The notes beneath the pieces were generated by a model, which saw nothing but the letters and a program-made list of their open reading frames with translations, had not been told where the DNA came from and made no database searches. A stretch of DNA of 33,619 bases. Origin: a virus. Shown piece by piece: positions 7,315-14,918 of this stretch; the stretch's first letter is position 1; each line of letters opens with the position of its first letter. The translations under genes and the position numbers were made by a program. Where the stretch lies: IMG/VR virus record IMGVR_UViG_3300042350_005906, positions 1 through 33,619 of that record; one strand, given 5' to 3'.

Positions 7315-9101
7315 TTTCTTATATCATATGATAAATTATTAACTCCTATTATCATATTTTTTTCAATATCACTTATGTCTAATAAAGGAGACATATCCTC
7401 TATAGGAGGTGCCAATATTCCATCTACTACAGCAATTCCTTTCACTTTTGGAACCAATTCTTGTTCAGGATTCATGAAACACTCAAATATAGCAGACTTA
7501 TTATAATTTAAAAAATCTTCTAGCTTTGATTTTTTACTATTAAAATAGGTTATACCAAAGGCATTAGATATTTTCTCAAAATTAGGAAGTGAAACACCAG
7601 TAGATGGATCAACCCCTGTATATCTTCCATTAAACAACATTTTCTGGGTGTGTTTTATAAACAGATAACCTTCGTTATTAAATATAATAATTTTTAATGG
7701 TAAATCATATCCAACAATTGTTTGCAATTCTTGTAGATTCATCATCATACTACCATCACCATCAAGTAATATAGTATTTCCTTTATGTGCAAAACACGCT
7801 CCTATAGCTGATGGGAGTCCATTTCCCATTTCACCTAATCCATTTGAAGCAAAAGCAATTTGATTGGGTTTTAACTCTAAAGCTTGATGGCTACAAGGTA
7901 GTGGGGTTCCTTGTCCTATAATAATTACATCATTATTCTTGAGATGTTTAGATAGATTGTTTATAAAAACATAAGAATTATCATAAGTCTCATTATCTAA
8001 TATATGTTGTTTTTCAATTAAAGGAAAACGATCTTTATATAAAACACATTGATCATACCAATCATTTATGTTTATTGATATATTACTATTCAATAATTTC
8101 TCTATAATTTTACTACAATCTTCTTGAATAGTTAAATTGTATCTAATATGTTTTTTGAGCTCACCTTCATCATTATTTATCATAACAATCTTTGCTTTTG
8201 GAGCAAAATTGTCTATATCATATCCTGTTTGTGGTAAAGCTAATCTACTACCTAATACTATAAGTAGATCACAATTCTGTATAACAAAATTAGCACATCT
8301 CTGTCCATATAAACCCGCACAACCAAAGTTATAAGGATGATTATATGGTAATATATCAAGACCTGACCATGATAATAATGTAGGAATTTTTAGTTTATCT
8401 ATTAAAGCTTTTAGTTTTTCTTGACTCTTTGAAAGTTTAATACCGTGACCTGCTAATAACACAGGACGTGTGGATTTAGATATTAGATTTATCAGCTCAT
8501 CTATTTTAGAATCTAATTCAATTTCTTTATAAGACTCCTCAGGTATAAATTTATTTAGATCTGTAGGAACTACTTTAGAATTTTGTATATCAAATGGGAT
8601 ATCTAACCATACAGGACCGGGTCTTTCATGTAAACAATAATGATAAGCTTTTTCAAGATGATATAATGACTCATTCTTATCCATTATAGTATCTGAATAT
8701 TTTGTCATACTTGACACAACCTCAGCTGCTTTAAATCCCTGAGTTCCTAACATTCTGAGGTTGGAATGAGCGTTAATATATTTGGTAGCTTCTTGCCCAG
8801 ATAGTATTAAGCATGGTATAGAATCAGCCCAATTACTTAATACTCCTGTGATAGCGTTTGAAGCTCCTGCTCCTGCTGTAACAATAGCCGCTGACAGTCT
8901 ACCATTAGTTCTATAATAAGCACCTGCTGCCATTACAGCTGCTTGTTCATGATGCATATATACTATCTTTGTATAACCTTTGTTCGCAATAGAATCAAAT
9001 ATATGAGCATTAGCTGATCCAATAATACCAAATACAATATCAATACCTTTTTTACATAAAAAGTCAGCTATAAGATCAGATACTTTTATAATATTTACCA
9101 T
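7311..9101 (-). CDS. Thiamine pyrophosphate-dependent enzyme (acetolactate synthase-like)
   Basis: 596 residues, full length for the acetohydroxyacid synthase/pyruvate decarboxylase superfamily. The N-terminal Pyr domain has the activating glutamate in HHEQAAVMAAGAY (Glu52). The middle domain includes RPVLLAGHG and GSRLALP. The C-terminal PP domain has the ThDP/Mg motif GDGS at 448-451, with the following Asn in IFNNEGY. Related enzymes in sugar loci (YerE in yersiniose synthesis) add an acetyl unit from pyruvate to a 4-keto sugar. An ordinary ilvB role is unlikely here because there is no small subunit or other amino acid gene. The RmlB-like dehydratase gene overlaps its start by 7 bases and two aldolase genes follow, so carbon-chain extension of a sugar is the inferred role. 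Confidence 0.85.
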   Translation of the reverse strand: MVNIIKVSDLIADFLCKKGIDIVFGIIGSANAHIFDSIANKGYTKIVYMHHEQAAVMAAGAYYRTNGRLSAAIVTAGAGASNAITGVLSNWADSIPCLILSGQEATKYINAHSNLRMLGTQGFKAAEVVSSMTKYSDTIMDKNESLYHLEKAYHYCLHERPGPVWLDIPFDIQNSKVVPTDLNKFIPEESYKEIELDSKIDELINLISKSTRPVLLAGHGIKLSKSQEKLKALIDKLKIPTLLSWSGLDILPYNHPYNFGCAGLYGQRCANFVIQNCDLLIVLGSRLALPQTGYDIDNFAPKAKIVMINNDEGELKKHIRYNLTIQEDCSKIIEKLLNSNISININDWYDQCVLYKDRFPLIEKQHILDNETYDNSYVFINNLSKHLKNNDVIIIGQGTPLPCSHQALELKPNQIAFASNGLGEMGNGLPSAIGACFAHKGNTILLDGDGSMMMNLQELQTIVGYDLPLKIIIFNNEGYLFIKHTQKMLFNGRYTGVDPSTGVSLPNFEKISNAFGITYFNSKKSKLEDFLNYNKSAIFECFMNPEQELVPKVKGIAVVDGILAPPIEDMSPLLDISDIEKNMIIGVNNLSYDIRK

Positions 9102-10045
9102 ATAAATTTATCTCTGTAATATTCTATTATATTAGTTAATTCTTGGTCAAACTGTTTTTTAGGTTCCCATCCTAATTTCTTTAATTTAGAATCATCTAAA
9201 GCGTATCTAACATCTTGACCTTTTCTATTAAAACTAGTATCAATATACTTAAGAAAATCTACATCTCCAAGGTATTCTTTAATAATTTTTTTAACTGTTA
9301 TAATATTGGATTGTTCAAACCCCCCAGCTATATTATATACCTCATTAGTTACTTTAGATTCAATTATAGTAATAATAGCGTCAGCTGTGTCTTGGGCATG
9401 TAACCAATTTCTAATAGGTGTTCCAGCATTATGTAATGGAATTTTTTTACCTAAACCTAAATATTTGCAAGCTTTAGGTATAAGTTTTTCAATATATTGA
9501 CCTATACCATAATTGTTAGTAGGACGGACTATAAGGTAAGGTAAATTATATGTTCGAGCCCAAGCTAATATTAATTGATCAGCTGCTGCTTTAGTAGCTG
9601 AGTATGGGTTACTAGGGTGAAGGAGATCAGTTTCAGTATGAGCTCCTTTTTCAATATCTCCATAAACCTCATCAGTACTAAAATGTAAAAATATAGGTTT
9701 TTCTGAGTTTTCACCTCTATAATTTCTGATTAGTTCTAAGAGGTTATGCACACCTTTTATATTTGATTCAATAAATACTTCACTTTCAAATATAGAATTA
9801 CCTACATGAGTTTCAGCTGCTGTATTAATAACATAGTCACAATCATATAAAAATTTTAAGTCATTTATATCACAATGAACAAATGAAAAATTTTTATACT
9901 TATTAAATTCTTTTAATAAATGTTTGTTAGAAGCATAGGTCATTTTATCTACGCCTTTAACATACCATCCCTTTTCTAAACAGGTTCTAGTTACATAAGA
10001 TCCTATAAACCCCAAACAACCTGTTACATAAACTACTTTAATCAT
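9095..10045 (-). CDS. rfbB: RmlB-like NDP-glucose 4,6-dehydratase
   Basis: 316 residues. Extended SDR with TGCLGFIGS (8-16) for NAD, then FSTDEVYGD, where Thr124-Asp125-Glu126 are the catalytic trio of 4,6-dehydratases, and Tyr148-x3-Lys152 in YSATK. RPTNNYG and RNWLHAQD match the nucleotide- and substrate-binding regions of dTDP-glucose 4,6-dehydratase, and GQDVRY near the end is also family-typical. It converts an NDP-hexose into its 4-keto-6-deoxy form, the entry point to many deoxysugars. dTDP is the likely nucleotide from the RmlB-like motifs, but GDP or CDP cannot be excluded. It is about 10-15% shorter than typical RmlB, mainly in loop regions. Confidence 0.9.
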   Translation of the reverse strand: MIKVVYVTGCLGFIGSYVTRTCLEKGWYVKGVDKMTYASNKHLLKEFNKYKNFSFVHCDINDLKFLYDCDYVINTAAETHVGNSIFESEVFIESNIKGVHNLLELIRNYRGENSEKPIFLHFSTDEVYGDIEKGAHTETDLLHPSNPYSATKAAADQLILAWARTYNLPYLIVRPTNNYGIGQYIEKLIPKACKYLGLGKKIPLHNAGTPIRNWLHAQDTADAIITIIESKVTNEVYNIAGGFEQSNIITVKKIIKEYLGDVDFLKYIDTSFNRKGQDVRYALDDSKLKKLGWEPKKQFDQELTNIIEYYRDKFIW

Positions 10046-10056
10046 TTTAATTTTTT

Positions 10057-11739
10057 TTATTTTGTATACTTACTAATAATATCTCCAAAATACAACTCAT
10101 AACCCATATCATTGTTTAATGGCCAGTTAAAGCACTTCTCATAATTAATCTTAGCGTACTCTAACATCTCATAGTACTTCTTGGGGGATAGATTGTTGAT
10201 TATGTCAGATAGCTCCTCTTCAGTTTCAAAATACAAGATACCCCTGCTATCAAAAAACTCACCTATATTAATACATCCATGATAGATTGGTATAGTCCCA
10301 GTTAAAAAACAATCAACTATCTTTTCTGTGAAATAATTATCATCGCAGGATACGTTTTCGATAGCAATACTGAACATGTAATCTGCTAATGCATCTAGTT
10401 TACTAGGTATCTCTTTTCCCATTCCTCTACCAAACAAATCTATCCTATCCTTTATGCTATTTATAAACTGCAATCTCTTAACATGACCAGGTAGAAATGC
10501 TTTAGATGAGACTACGGCTGATACAAGTTTTGTCTTGTCATATATTTTTAAGGCTTCTGCTGGATAATTATATGTATCAACTAGTGTTGATTTGTATGGT
10601 GCATATCCATAGGGATTTGTTGGTAGCATATTAAATTGAGTAACTTCTGTTACTGGCATTAATCGTGCATTAGGTATTAGTTTTAGTAACTCTCTATCAT
10701 AAGTTAAGACAACATCAAACTTTTCGTAATTTTCAATTATAGCATTAAATATTCTATTCTGAAAATACTCACGTTGTTCATACAGTCTTGCAACTACTGG
10801 TGCCCTTCTTTTTAATTTTATCTTACCACTTAAATAATCCAATACAGACTCATCTGCTAAAACAGTCATATCAAATTCACCATCTTCCTGATTATAGCAA
10901 TACGTAAACTTAGTTGGGTGATGGTGAAACTCATTGTAGCCAAATGTATTTATTTGAGGAAGTTTCTCTCCACTTAATCCCTCTCTGTAGTGCTTTCTAT
11001 TTCTAATTTCAACCTCTTGATGAATTGATCCACCCGACTCTCTTTCTTTAGTTCTAACTTGACATGATGGACTAGAATTCCAGACGTATGTAGGAAAATC
11101 AACTACACCTATCTTTTCCTTAGGACACATTTCCAAGCAAGGATAAGCTACTGCTAGATCTGGTGCGTGGTGATACCATTTACCACTCTGCATCGACTTG
11201 ATATCATCTAGATTAATTGCTTTTGCTAAAAAACCACGAAAAGTTAATAAATGACTAGCTCGCCAAACATCTCTACGATACAGCTTATGTTCATGAATTA
11301 GATCAGGATAATGGGTATTTTGTGGATTAGCCTTTACCACACTTTCTGAGCCGTCGTATGCATAAAATTCACCATAAGTCATCCACGGATCCCTTTCATT
11401 GTAGAAGTTGTTTAATTTTTCTAATACATGCTCATCAAACAACCAGTCATCGCCACACATAGACACACATATTTCATCATCCTCTAGTGTTTCATAGAAC
11501 CTAACGTAATTGTATATAGCCTCTTCTCCAACTCTAACTTCATTTTTGATTACTGTAAACTTGTCGTTACTGCCTACAATGCTATTAACCAACTCATTTG
11601 TTTTGTCAGTTGAACAATCATCCACATACATGACATGGTAGTTTGTATATGTTTGGTTCAAGATACTCGCTAAGTTGTATTCTACCCACTCCTCATTATT
11701 GTAGGACGCAACTATAATTTTAAATTTATTTTGCTTCAT
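10057..11739 (-). CDS. Two-domain glycosyltransferase, GT2 fused to GT10-like domain
   Basis: 560 residues. Residues ~5-250 are GT2: IIVASYNNEEW, then VDDCSTDKT, then the metal site CGDDW with Asp97-Asp98. Residues ~330-550 resemble GT10 alpha-1,3-fucosyltransferases, with a segment near 455-495 reading YMFSIAIEN, then NYFTEKIVDCF, then GTIPIYHG, which follows the GT10 signature of donor-binding residues. One protein could therefore add two sugars in sequence, one by an inverting GT-A domain and one by a GT-B domain. Local G+C is visibly higher than in the flanking genes (25 of 60 bases at 11161-11220). The start overlaps the next gene upstream by 14 bases. Donors are unknown; fucose or another 6-deoxy sugar is suggested by the GT10 domain. 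Confidence 0.82.
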   Translation of the reverse strand: MKQNKFKIIVASYNNEEWVEYNLASILNQTYTNYHVMYVDDCSTDKTNELVNSIVGSNDKFTVIKNEVRVGEEAIYNYVRFYETLEDDEICVSMCGDDWLFDEHVLEKLNNFYNERDPWMTYGEFYAYDGSESVVKANPQNTHYPDLIHEHKLYRRDVWRASHLLTFRGFLAKAINLDDIKSMQSGKWYHHAPDLAVAYPCLEMCPKEKIGVVDFPTYVWNSSPSCQVRTKERESGGSIHQEVEIRNRKHYREGLSGEKLPQINTFGYNEFHHHPTKFTYCYNQEDGEFDMTVLADESVLDYLSGKIKLKRRAPVVARLYEQREYFQNRIFNAIIENYEKFDVVLTYDRELLKLIPNARLMPVTEVTQFNMLPTNPYGYAPYKSTLVDTYNYPAEALKIYDKTKLVSAVVSSKAFLPGHVKRLQFINSIKDRIDLFGRGMGKEIPSKLDALADYMFSIAIENVSCDDNYFTEKIVDCFLTGTIPIYHGCINIGEFFDSRGILYFETEEELSDIINNLSPKKYYEMLEYAKINYEKCFNWPLNNDMGYELYFGDIISKYTK

Positions 11740-12892
11740 TACTTATTATATAATTTTTATAACTTTTTAAATACAGATTTAACACTCTTTCTTCAGTTTC
11801 TGCGTCAATGTATGGTGTATATCTATCATCTGAATATACCATTTTTAACACAGAATGTAACCTGTATTGAATCATTTCTTCCTCATTTATTTCTGGATGT
11901 ACATCTATTTCGATTATTCTGCTATTCCAAAATAAAGGAATGTCTTCCATGGTTATTTTATAATCAGCTCCATCTAAGTTATCTGCTCTATAATTTTCTT
12001 TTTTAGGATTAATATTAACCCATCCCTCCTTATAGTCATCATACCCATATCTTATTTTTATATTGGACTCAAAGAAATTGGTAGGTATTTCTAATGATGG
12101 ACATATGTTGTTAGATATTAGTTGGTGCATATACCCATCAAAGTGTCTTAGCTGCTCCTTGTATGGTGTTATCGCTAATTGTGTCGGTAGTGGTATATTA
12201 AGTTGCTCTCTAAGAGCTACTAGATTTGTATGCCCATGAAGACCATCTGCTCGCGGTAGAGTGATGTCTCCCCAGTCTCCAGTAAAGAACCAATTGTAGT
12301 AAAGCTCTTTAGTGATTATATTAAGACTCTCTACAAACACACCATCTTGGCATAAGCCATAAGTAGTGTGCTTATAGTTTTTATTAAGTTGTCTGGGATA
12401 CTCTTCTGATAACTCAATGTAACCACTCTTTGCACATCTAATAATCTCTGGCCAATGGCTCATCATAATAGTCGGGTTTCTATCTATCTGCTTTCTTGCC
12501 TCTGTAATCATTTCCTCTAAATAATCATTATTTGAGTCTAAGAAAATGTGATCATGGTTGCATAATAAAAATACAAAATCACTATTGATGCTATTGTATA
12601 GGTTTTTCCAATCCTTCTGATACTTTATTCTTGTTGGTGAAAATACTATATCCACATCCCTAAAGGTACTGTAAACAAACTCAGGTAACTTATTTACCTG
12701 CTCTTGGTTATACACTGCAGGGTCACACTCTATATTAACTAACACCTTTGTCCATTTGTACATACTAGCCAAGCTACACAGACTGTACTTAGTTATATCT
12801 AACTTACTGTGCTGCTTCAGCAATCTACGGTCAAGTGAGACATACGGATTTCCTGGAGAATCTGTTAGATATACATTAAATATCAGTACCAT
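11726..12892 (-). CDS. Putative glycosyltransferase-like protein, 388 aa
   Basis: 388 residues, no clear family hit by eye. It contains LLCNHDHIFLDSNNDY near residues 110-125, an acidic cluster after a hydrophobic strand that is placed like a DXD metal site, and GDWGDITLPRADG near 212-224. The first ~250 residues look alpha/beta; the last ~130 are acidic and probably a separate module. No signal peptide or membrane segment is present. It lies between the GT2-GT10 fusion and a HAD phosphatase and shares their higher G+C, so it was probably acquired together with them. A sugar-transfer role rests on context and the acidic motif only. Confidence 0.55.
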   Translation of the reverse strand: MVLIFNVYLTDSPGNPYVSLDRRLLKQHSKLDITKYSLCSLASMYKWTKVLVNIECDPAVYNQEQVNKLPEFVYSTFRDVDIVFSPTRIKYQKDWKNLYNSINSDFVFLLCNHDHIFLDSNNDYLEEMITEARKQIDRNPTIMMSHWPEIIRCAKSGYIELSEEYPRQLNKNYKHTTYGLCQDGVFVESLNIITKELYYNWFFTGDWGDITLPRADGLHGHTNLVALREQLNIPLPTQLAITPYKEQLRHFDGYMHQLISNNICPSLEIPTNFFESNIKIRYGYDDYKEGWVNINPKKENYRADNLDGADYKITMEDIPLFWNSRIIEIDVHPEINEEEMIQYRLHSVLKMVYSDDRYTPYIDAETEERVLNLYLKSYKNYIISNEAK

Positions 12893-12894
12893 GC

Positions 12895-13254
12895 TTATAT
12901 GTTTATACTACTTATACCTATATTTCTCTCAACGTTAATTGCAAAAGCTGATTGACTTCCGTTTGGTTTACTATCATTAACTAAATACCTAACTCCACCT
13001 CCTACACCCATTAACAGCTGGTCATAAAAAATTCCCACATCTCTTAATTGCTTTTCTGTAACTCCTCTTATTGACTCCTTTCTTCCCGTTAGTAGGATTA
13101 TGCTATAACCCTTAGCTTCCCACTCTTCCAATTTTGACAAGGTGCCTGGGAGTAATTCCATTTTATACTCTGGGGTTGCTACTGTCGAAGGTGTGCCATG
13201 TTTAACTAACGTTCCATCTATATCACAAATAATTGTTTTAGCTCTAGTATCCAT
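12895..13254 (-). CDS. HAD-superfamily phosphatase-like protein, 119 aa
   Basis: A minimal HAD protein: motif I CDIDGTLV with Asp11 and Asp13, motif II LLTGR with Thr56, a lysine at 69 in the following helix, and motif IV LVNDSKP (91-97). The segment LEEWEAKGYSIILLTGR is typical of polysaccharide-locus phosphatases that dephosphorylate sugar phosphates. It is the second HAD gene in the window and is not a close copy of the one at 4321-4713. Its ATG shares its first base with the stop of a small frame that fills the preceding gap. The next gene starts 2 bases after its stop. Substrate unknown. Confidence 0.8.
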   Translation of the reverse strand: MDTRAKTIICDIDGTLVKHGTPSTVATPEYKMELLPGTLSKLEEWEAKGYSIILLTGRKESIRGVTEKQLRDVGIFYDQLLMGVGGGVRYLVNDSKPNGSQSAFAINVERNIGISSINI

Positions 13255-13355
13255 TATATAAAAGCTATGTTAATGTTTATGTTGGTTAGTATGTCATTTT
13301 TTATCTCCTCTTTATATCCAAACACAACATCTTTATTTCTATCTATATAATTCAT
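13254..13355 (-). CDS. Possible 33-aa mini-ORF filling an intergenic gap
   Basis: A frame starts at ATG 13355, 17 bases before the end of the GatZ-like gene, and stops at TAA 13254-13256, sharing one base with the ATG of the HAD gene (TAATG). That junction style matches real gene borders in this window. The product begins MNYIDRNKDVVFGYKEE and ends in an Asn/Ile-rich repeat. It has no recognised motif. It could be a real peptide, the tail of a decayed gene, or chance. It is the only candidate content of this 84-base gap. Confidence 0.3.
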   Translation of the reverse strand: MNYIDRNKDVVFGYKEEIKNDILTNININIAFI

Positions 13356-14313
13356 TCAATTTATTTTTAATATTATTTCTTATTTGTTGATTAATATTTG
13401 GAAATTTGTTTTTAATTTTATCTAAAAAAATAGAATTAGATAAAACATAATGGCCACAAATTTTAATTAATTCCTTCTTATTAAGATATGGATCAAAATC
13501 CTGATTTACCCATTTTACCCATTTTTTAGAATCATAACATATTTTCCAATATTCATTAAATATAATATCATCTTTTATAAAGTCCAAATAAGTTTGAGTT
13601 TCTATTAACCCAAATTCAGGAGCTATATTAATTGAATCTAACCCTAGGTTAAATTTTTCCTTAATAACAGAAACCGGAATATAGTCCCCATTATGTTCTT
13701 TAGATAAAAGATTATTTTGTTTACAAACTTTAATCATTTCTTTCAACCTAGTAGAATCATAATTACCTGTTTGGCTTGTGCCTTTTAATGAAGTACCAGA
13801 CTGGGTTACTAAATATTTGATTTGTTTAAATATCTCAGGGTTTAATTTAGATTTAAGTTGATGAACTAAGTCACTTAACTCATAGGGCTCAAACCGTCTG
13901 ATAGCTTCTTCTGTACCCACCTCATATTGAATATTAGGATTTTGATTATAGCAATATTCAATCATTTTAATAGTTTCTTCTAAACCTTCAGAAAATATAG
14001 GATATTTTTTCCAAGGATCAATATGAATAACATCTAGATGTTTACAATCTTCACTTAATGATTCATACCCATCATCACTAATTTGTCCTTGTTCAGGACC
14101 TGAGTGGTCACGCACTATTAAAATTTTGTCTGTTTTAGATCTAATATATTCTGAAAATTCCTGGGTAGTCCAATTATTAACATATCCCCTAGTGTTTTCT
14201 ACTTGTCTACGAGAAGGGATTAGACCTATAATATTATCTGTTTCATTACAAAATTCTATAATAGAGTCAACTATATTTTTAGACATGGGTCCAATAAAAT
14301 ATTTAGGTATCAT
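13339..14313 (-). CDS. GatZ/KbaZ-like TIM-barrel protein
   Basis: 324 residues. The order of motifs follows the D-tagatose-bisphosphate aldolase non-catalytic subunit (GatZ/KbaZ): a PSRRQVENTRGYVNNWT segment like the family SNQVNxxGGYTGMT, then IVRDHSGPEQG (67-77) like GGDHLGPNPW, then IHIDPWKKYP (97-106) like the HLDxS strand, then YEVGTEEAI (137-145) like YVIGTEVPV. In enterobacteria GatZ partners with the class II aldolase GatY. No GatY-like gene is visible here, so it may act alone on another phosphosugar or as a scaffold. It overlaps the AroE-like gene by ATGA, suggesting the two work together. The family call is by remembered motifs. Confidence 0.6.
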   Translation of the reverse strand: MIPKYFIGPMSKNIVDSIIEFCNETDNIIGLIPSRRQVENTRGYVNNWTTQEFSEYIRSKTDKILIVRDHSGPEQGQISDDGYESLSEDCKHLDVIHIDPWKKYPIFSEGLEETIKMIEYCYNQNPNIQYEVGTEEAIRRFEPYELSDLVHQLKSKLNPEIFKQIKYLVTQSGTSLKGTSQTGNYDSTRLKEMIKVCKQNNLLSKEHNGDYIPVSVIKEKFNLGLDSINIAPEFGLIETQTYLDFIKDDIIFNEYWKICYDSKKWVKWVNQDFDPYLNKKELIKICGHYVLSNSIFLDKIKNKFPNINQQIRNNIKNKLNELYR

Positions 14314-14918
14314 ATGTTAGTATATATTTTATATTGTTCTTCAGCTTGCAGTTTAGCTATTATTTTCCCAGATTGGGTAAAAGGTCTACCATCTATTAAA
14401 TGTCCTTTAGTAATTACTTCTATAGGAGTAGCATTAAAAATATATCCTTTTAAATTATAAACTCTATCCCAATCTTTTCTTGTGATAACTTCATATGGAA
14501 TATTTTTATGGGTACACATATATTGAACAGCTTTACTAAAACCTCCATCACCTAATATAGTTAGAAAATTAATGTCTTCCAAGAGATATTTAGAAACTCC
14601 TAACCAATCTGTATTGTAAGCTTTTAAATAACCATCTATATTTGTAATAGTATTAGCAGCCCCTATATTTTTACTCGCTTCATCTAATTCATCAACATAA
14701 TTTAATACAGTTGTTTTAAATGGTATGCTAACAGCAAATCCTGTTATATTTAATGTTTTAACAGCATTTATAGACTTAACTATATCATCTGAATGGAATG
14801 ATTTATATATAGCGTTAATATTATTTTCTTGGAATTTAGTATTAAAGAATTCACACCCATTATTTCCAGGGTTAGAAGAAAATGAGCAGAATATTTTAGT
14901 GTCTTTGTTTATCAACAT
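14310..14918 (-). CDS. AroE-like shikimate/quinate dehydrogenase homolog, short
   Basis: 202 residues from ATG 14918. A longer frame from 14972 overlaps the preceding gene by 77 bases and would add an unusual hydrophobic leader. The substrate-binding domain matches AroE: an FSSNPGNNG start, GFAVSIPFKTTVL with the catalytic lysine in PFK, IGAANTITN, then YNTDW with the paired aspartate. The NADP domain is reduced: a TILGDGGFSKAV loop is present, but the domain is about 65 residues shorter than in typical AroE (~270 aa in all). It could be an active small dehydrogenase for a shikimate-like or cyclitol substrate, or a binding protein. No other shikimate pathway gene is present. Confidence 0.78.
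   Translation of the reverse strand: MLINKDTKIFCSFSSNPGNNGCEFFNTKFQENNINAIYKSFHSDDIVKSINAVKTLNITGFAVSIPFKTTVLNYVDELDEASKNIGAANTITNIDGYLKAYNTDWLGVSKYLLEDINFLTILGDGGFSKAVQYMCTHKNIPYEVITRKDWDRVYNLKGYIFNATPIEVITKGHLIDGRPFTQSGKIIAKLQAEEQYKIYTNI

Noticed and set aside
7311-9101. The thiamine enzyme as a biosynthetic acetolactate synthase for branched-chain amino acids.
   Set aside because: No regulatory subunit or other ilv/leu gene is nearby, and the neighbours are sugar enzymes.
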